A DNA stretch of 6,114 nt from an uncultured Holosporaceae bacterium (GTDB lineage: Bacteria > Pseudomonadota > Alphaproteobacteria > RUG11792), in the NCBI GenBank assembly GCA_947285985.1, contig CAMYPB010000047.1, positions 1 to 6,114 on the forward strand, written 5' to 3'. Of this stretch, positions 6,091-6,114 are shown piece by piece. Under the pieces are notes generated by a model, which was not told where the DNA came from, searched no databases, and worked only from the letters and a program-made list of their open reading frames with translations. How positions within the stretch are numbered: the first letter of the stretch is position 1; each line of letters opens with the position of its first letter. Position numbers and translations under genes: made by a program.

Positions 6091-6114
6091 ATGTCCATGT
6101 GGAAGGTTTTTCAT
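6091..6114 (+). CDS. Possible 5' end of a divergent gene, cut by the window end
   Basis: An ATG at 6091 opens a frame (MSMWKVFH) that stays open to the last base, with a second in-frame ATG at 6097. A weak purine stretch, AAGAGA at 6081-6086, lies just upstream and could serve as a ribosome-binding site. Eight codons are too few to identify a family and I do not recognise it. If real, it would be transcribed away from kdsB, with its promoter within 5981-6090. On the opposite strand there is also a short open stretch from the window end to a TAA at 6079-6081, so the end of an upstream - strand gene is an alternative reading. Confidence 0.22.

Noticed and set aside
6079..6114. C-terminal end of an upstream minus-strand gene (ending at a TAA at 6079-6081)
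   Set aside because: Only 11 sense codons are visible, with no recognisable family text, and another minus frame is equally open; not supportable from this window.

Overview
The window is AT-rich bacterial DNA carrying five convincing protein genes. The 3' part of rpoC (RNA polymerase beta' subunit) lies on the + strand. It converges on four - strand genes which, in their own reading direction, run kdsB (CMP-KDO synthetase), rnc (RNase III), trxA (thioredoxin) and ruvX/yqgF (Holliday junction resolvase-like protein). KdsB implies a Gram-negative organism with KDO-containing lipopolysaccharide. Several sequences look alphaproteobacterial: RpoC motifs such as ITQGEKYNKVVDAW, the RNase III motif ERLEFLGDRVLGL, the N-terminal extension of RuvX, and the NLQGDMP loop of KdsB. 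The low GC content, the diverged beta' core and the non-standard gene order would suit a host-associated or reduced lineage (Rickettsiales/Holosporales-like, or an uncultured gut alphaproteobacterium), but this placement is inference. TGA is used as a stop and TGG as Trp, so the standard bacterial code applies.

Layout. Positions 1-3484: rpoC, cut at its 5' side by the window edge. Positions 3473-3536: two consecutive hairpins that separate the convergent genes; each gene's stop codon lies inside a stem. Positions 3523-4008: ruvX (-). Positions 4009-4081: a 73-nt gap with a perfect 12-bp inverted repeat whose last base touches the ruvX start codon. Positions 4082-4399: trxA (-), with a good Shine-Dalgarno sequence and a sigma70-like promoter at 4434-4462. 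Positions 4523-5188: rnc (-). Positions 5210-5980: kdsB (-), 21 nt upstream of rnc and clearly in operon with it. Positions 5981-6114: a kdsB promoter candidate and a possible start of a divergent + strand gene that runs off the window.

The genes are housekeeping functions: transcription, RNA processing, thiol redox, a conserved nuclease-fold protein and LPS precursor activation. No mobile element, CRISPR array, tRNA, rRNA, toxin or defence system can be supported. The points of interest are in the small architecture: stop codons embedded in hairpins, the inverted repeat at the ruvX start with no visible Shine-Dalgarno, a 15-nt element shared by the trxA and ruvX upstream regions at almost the same distance from each start, and unusual substitutions at normally invariant positions in the RNA polymerase core. 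I see no strong candidate for an undescribed biological system.
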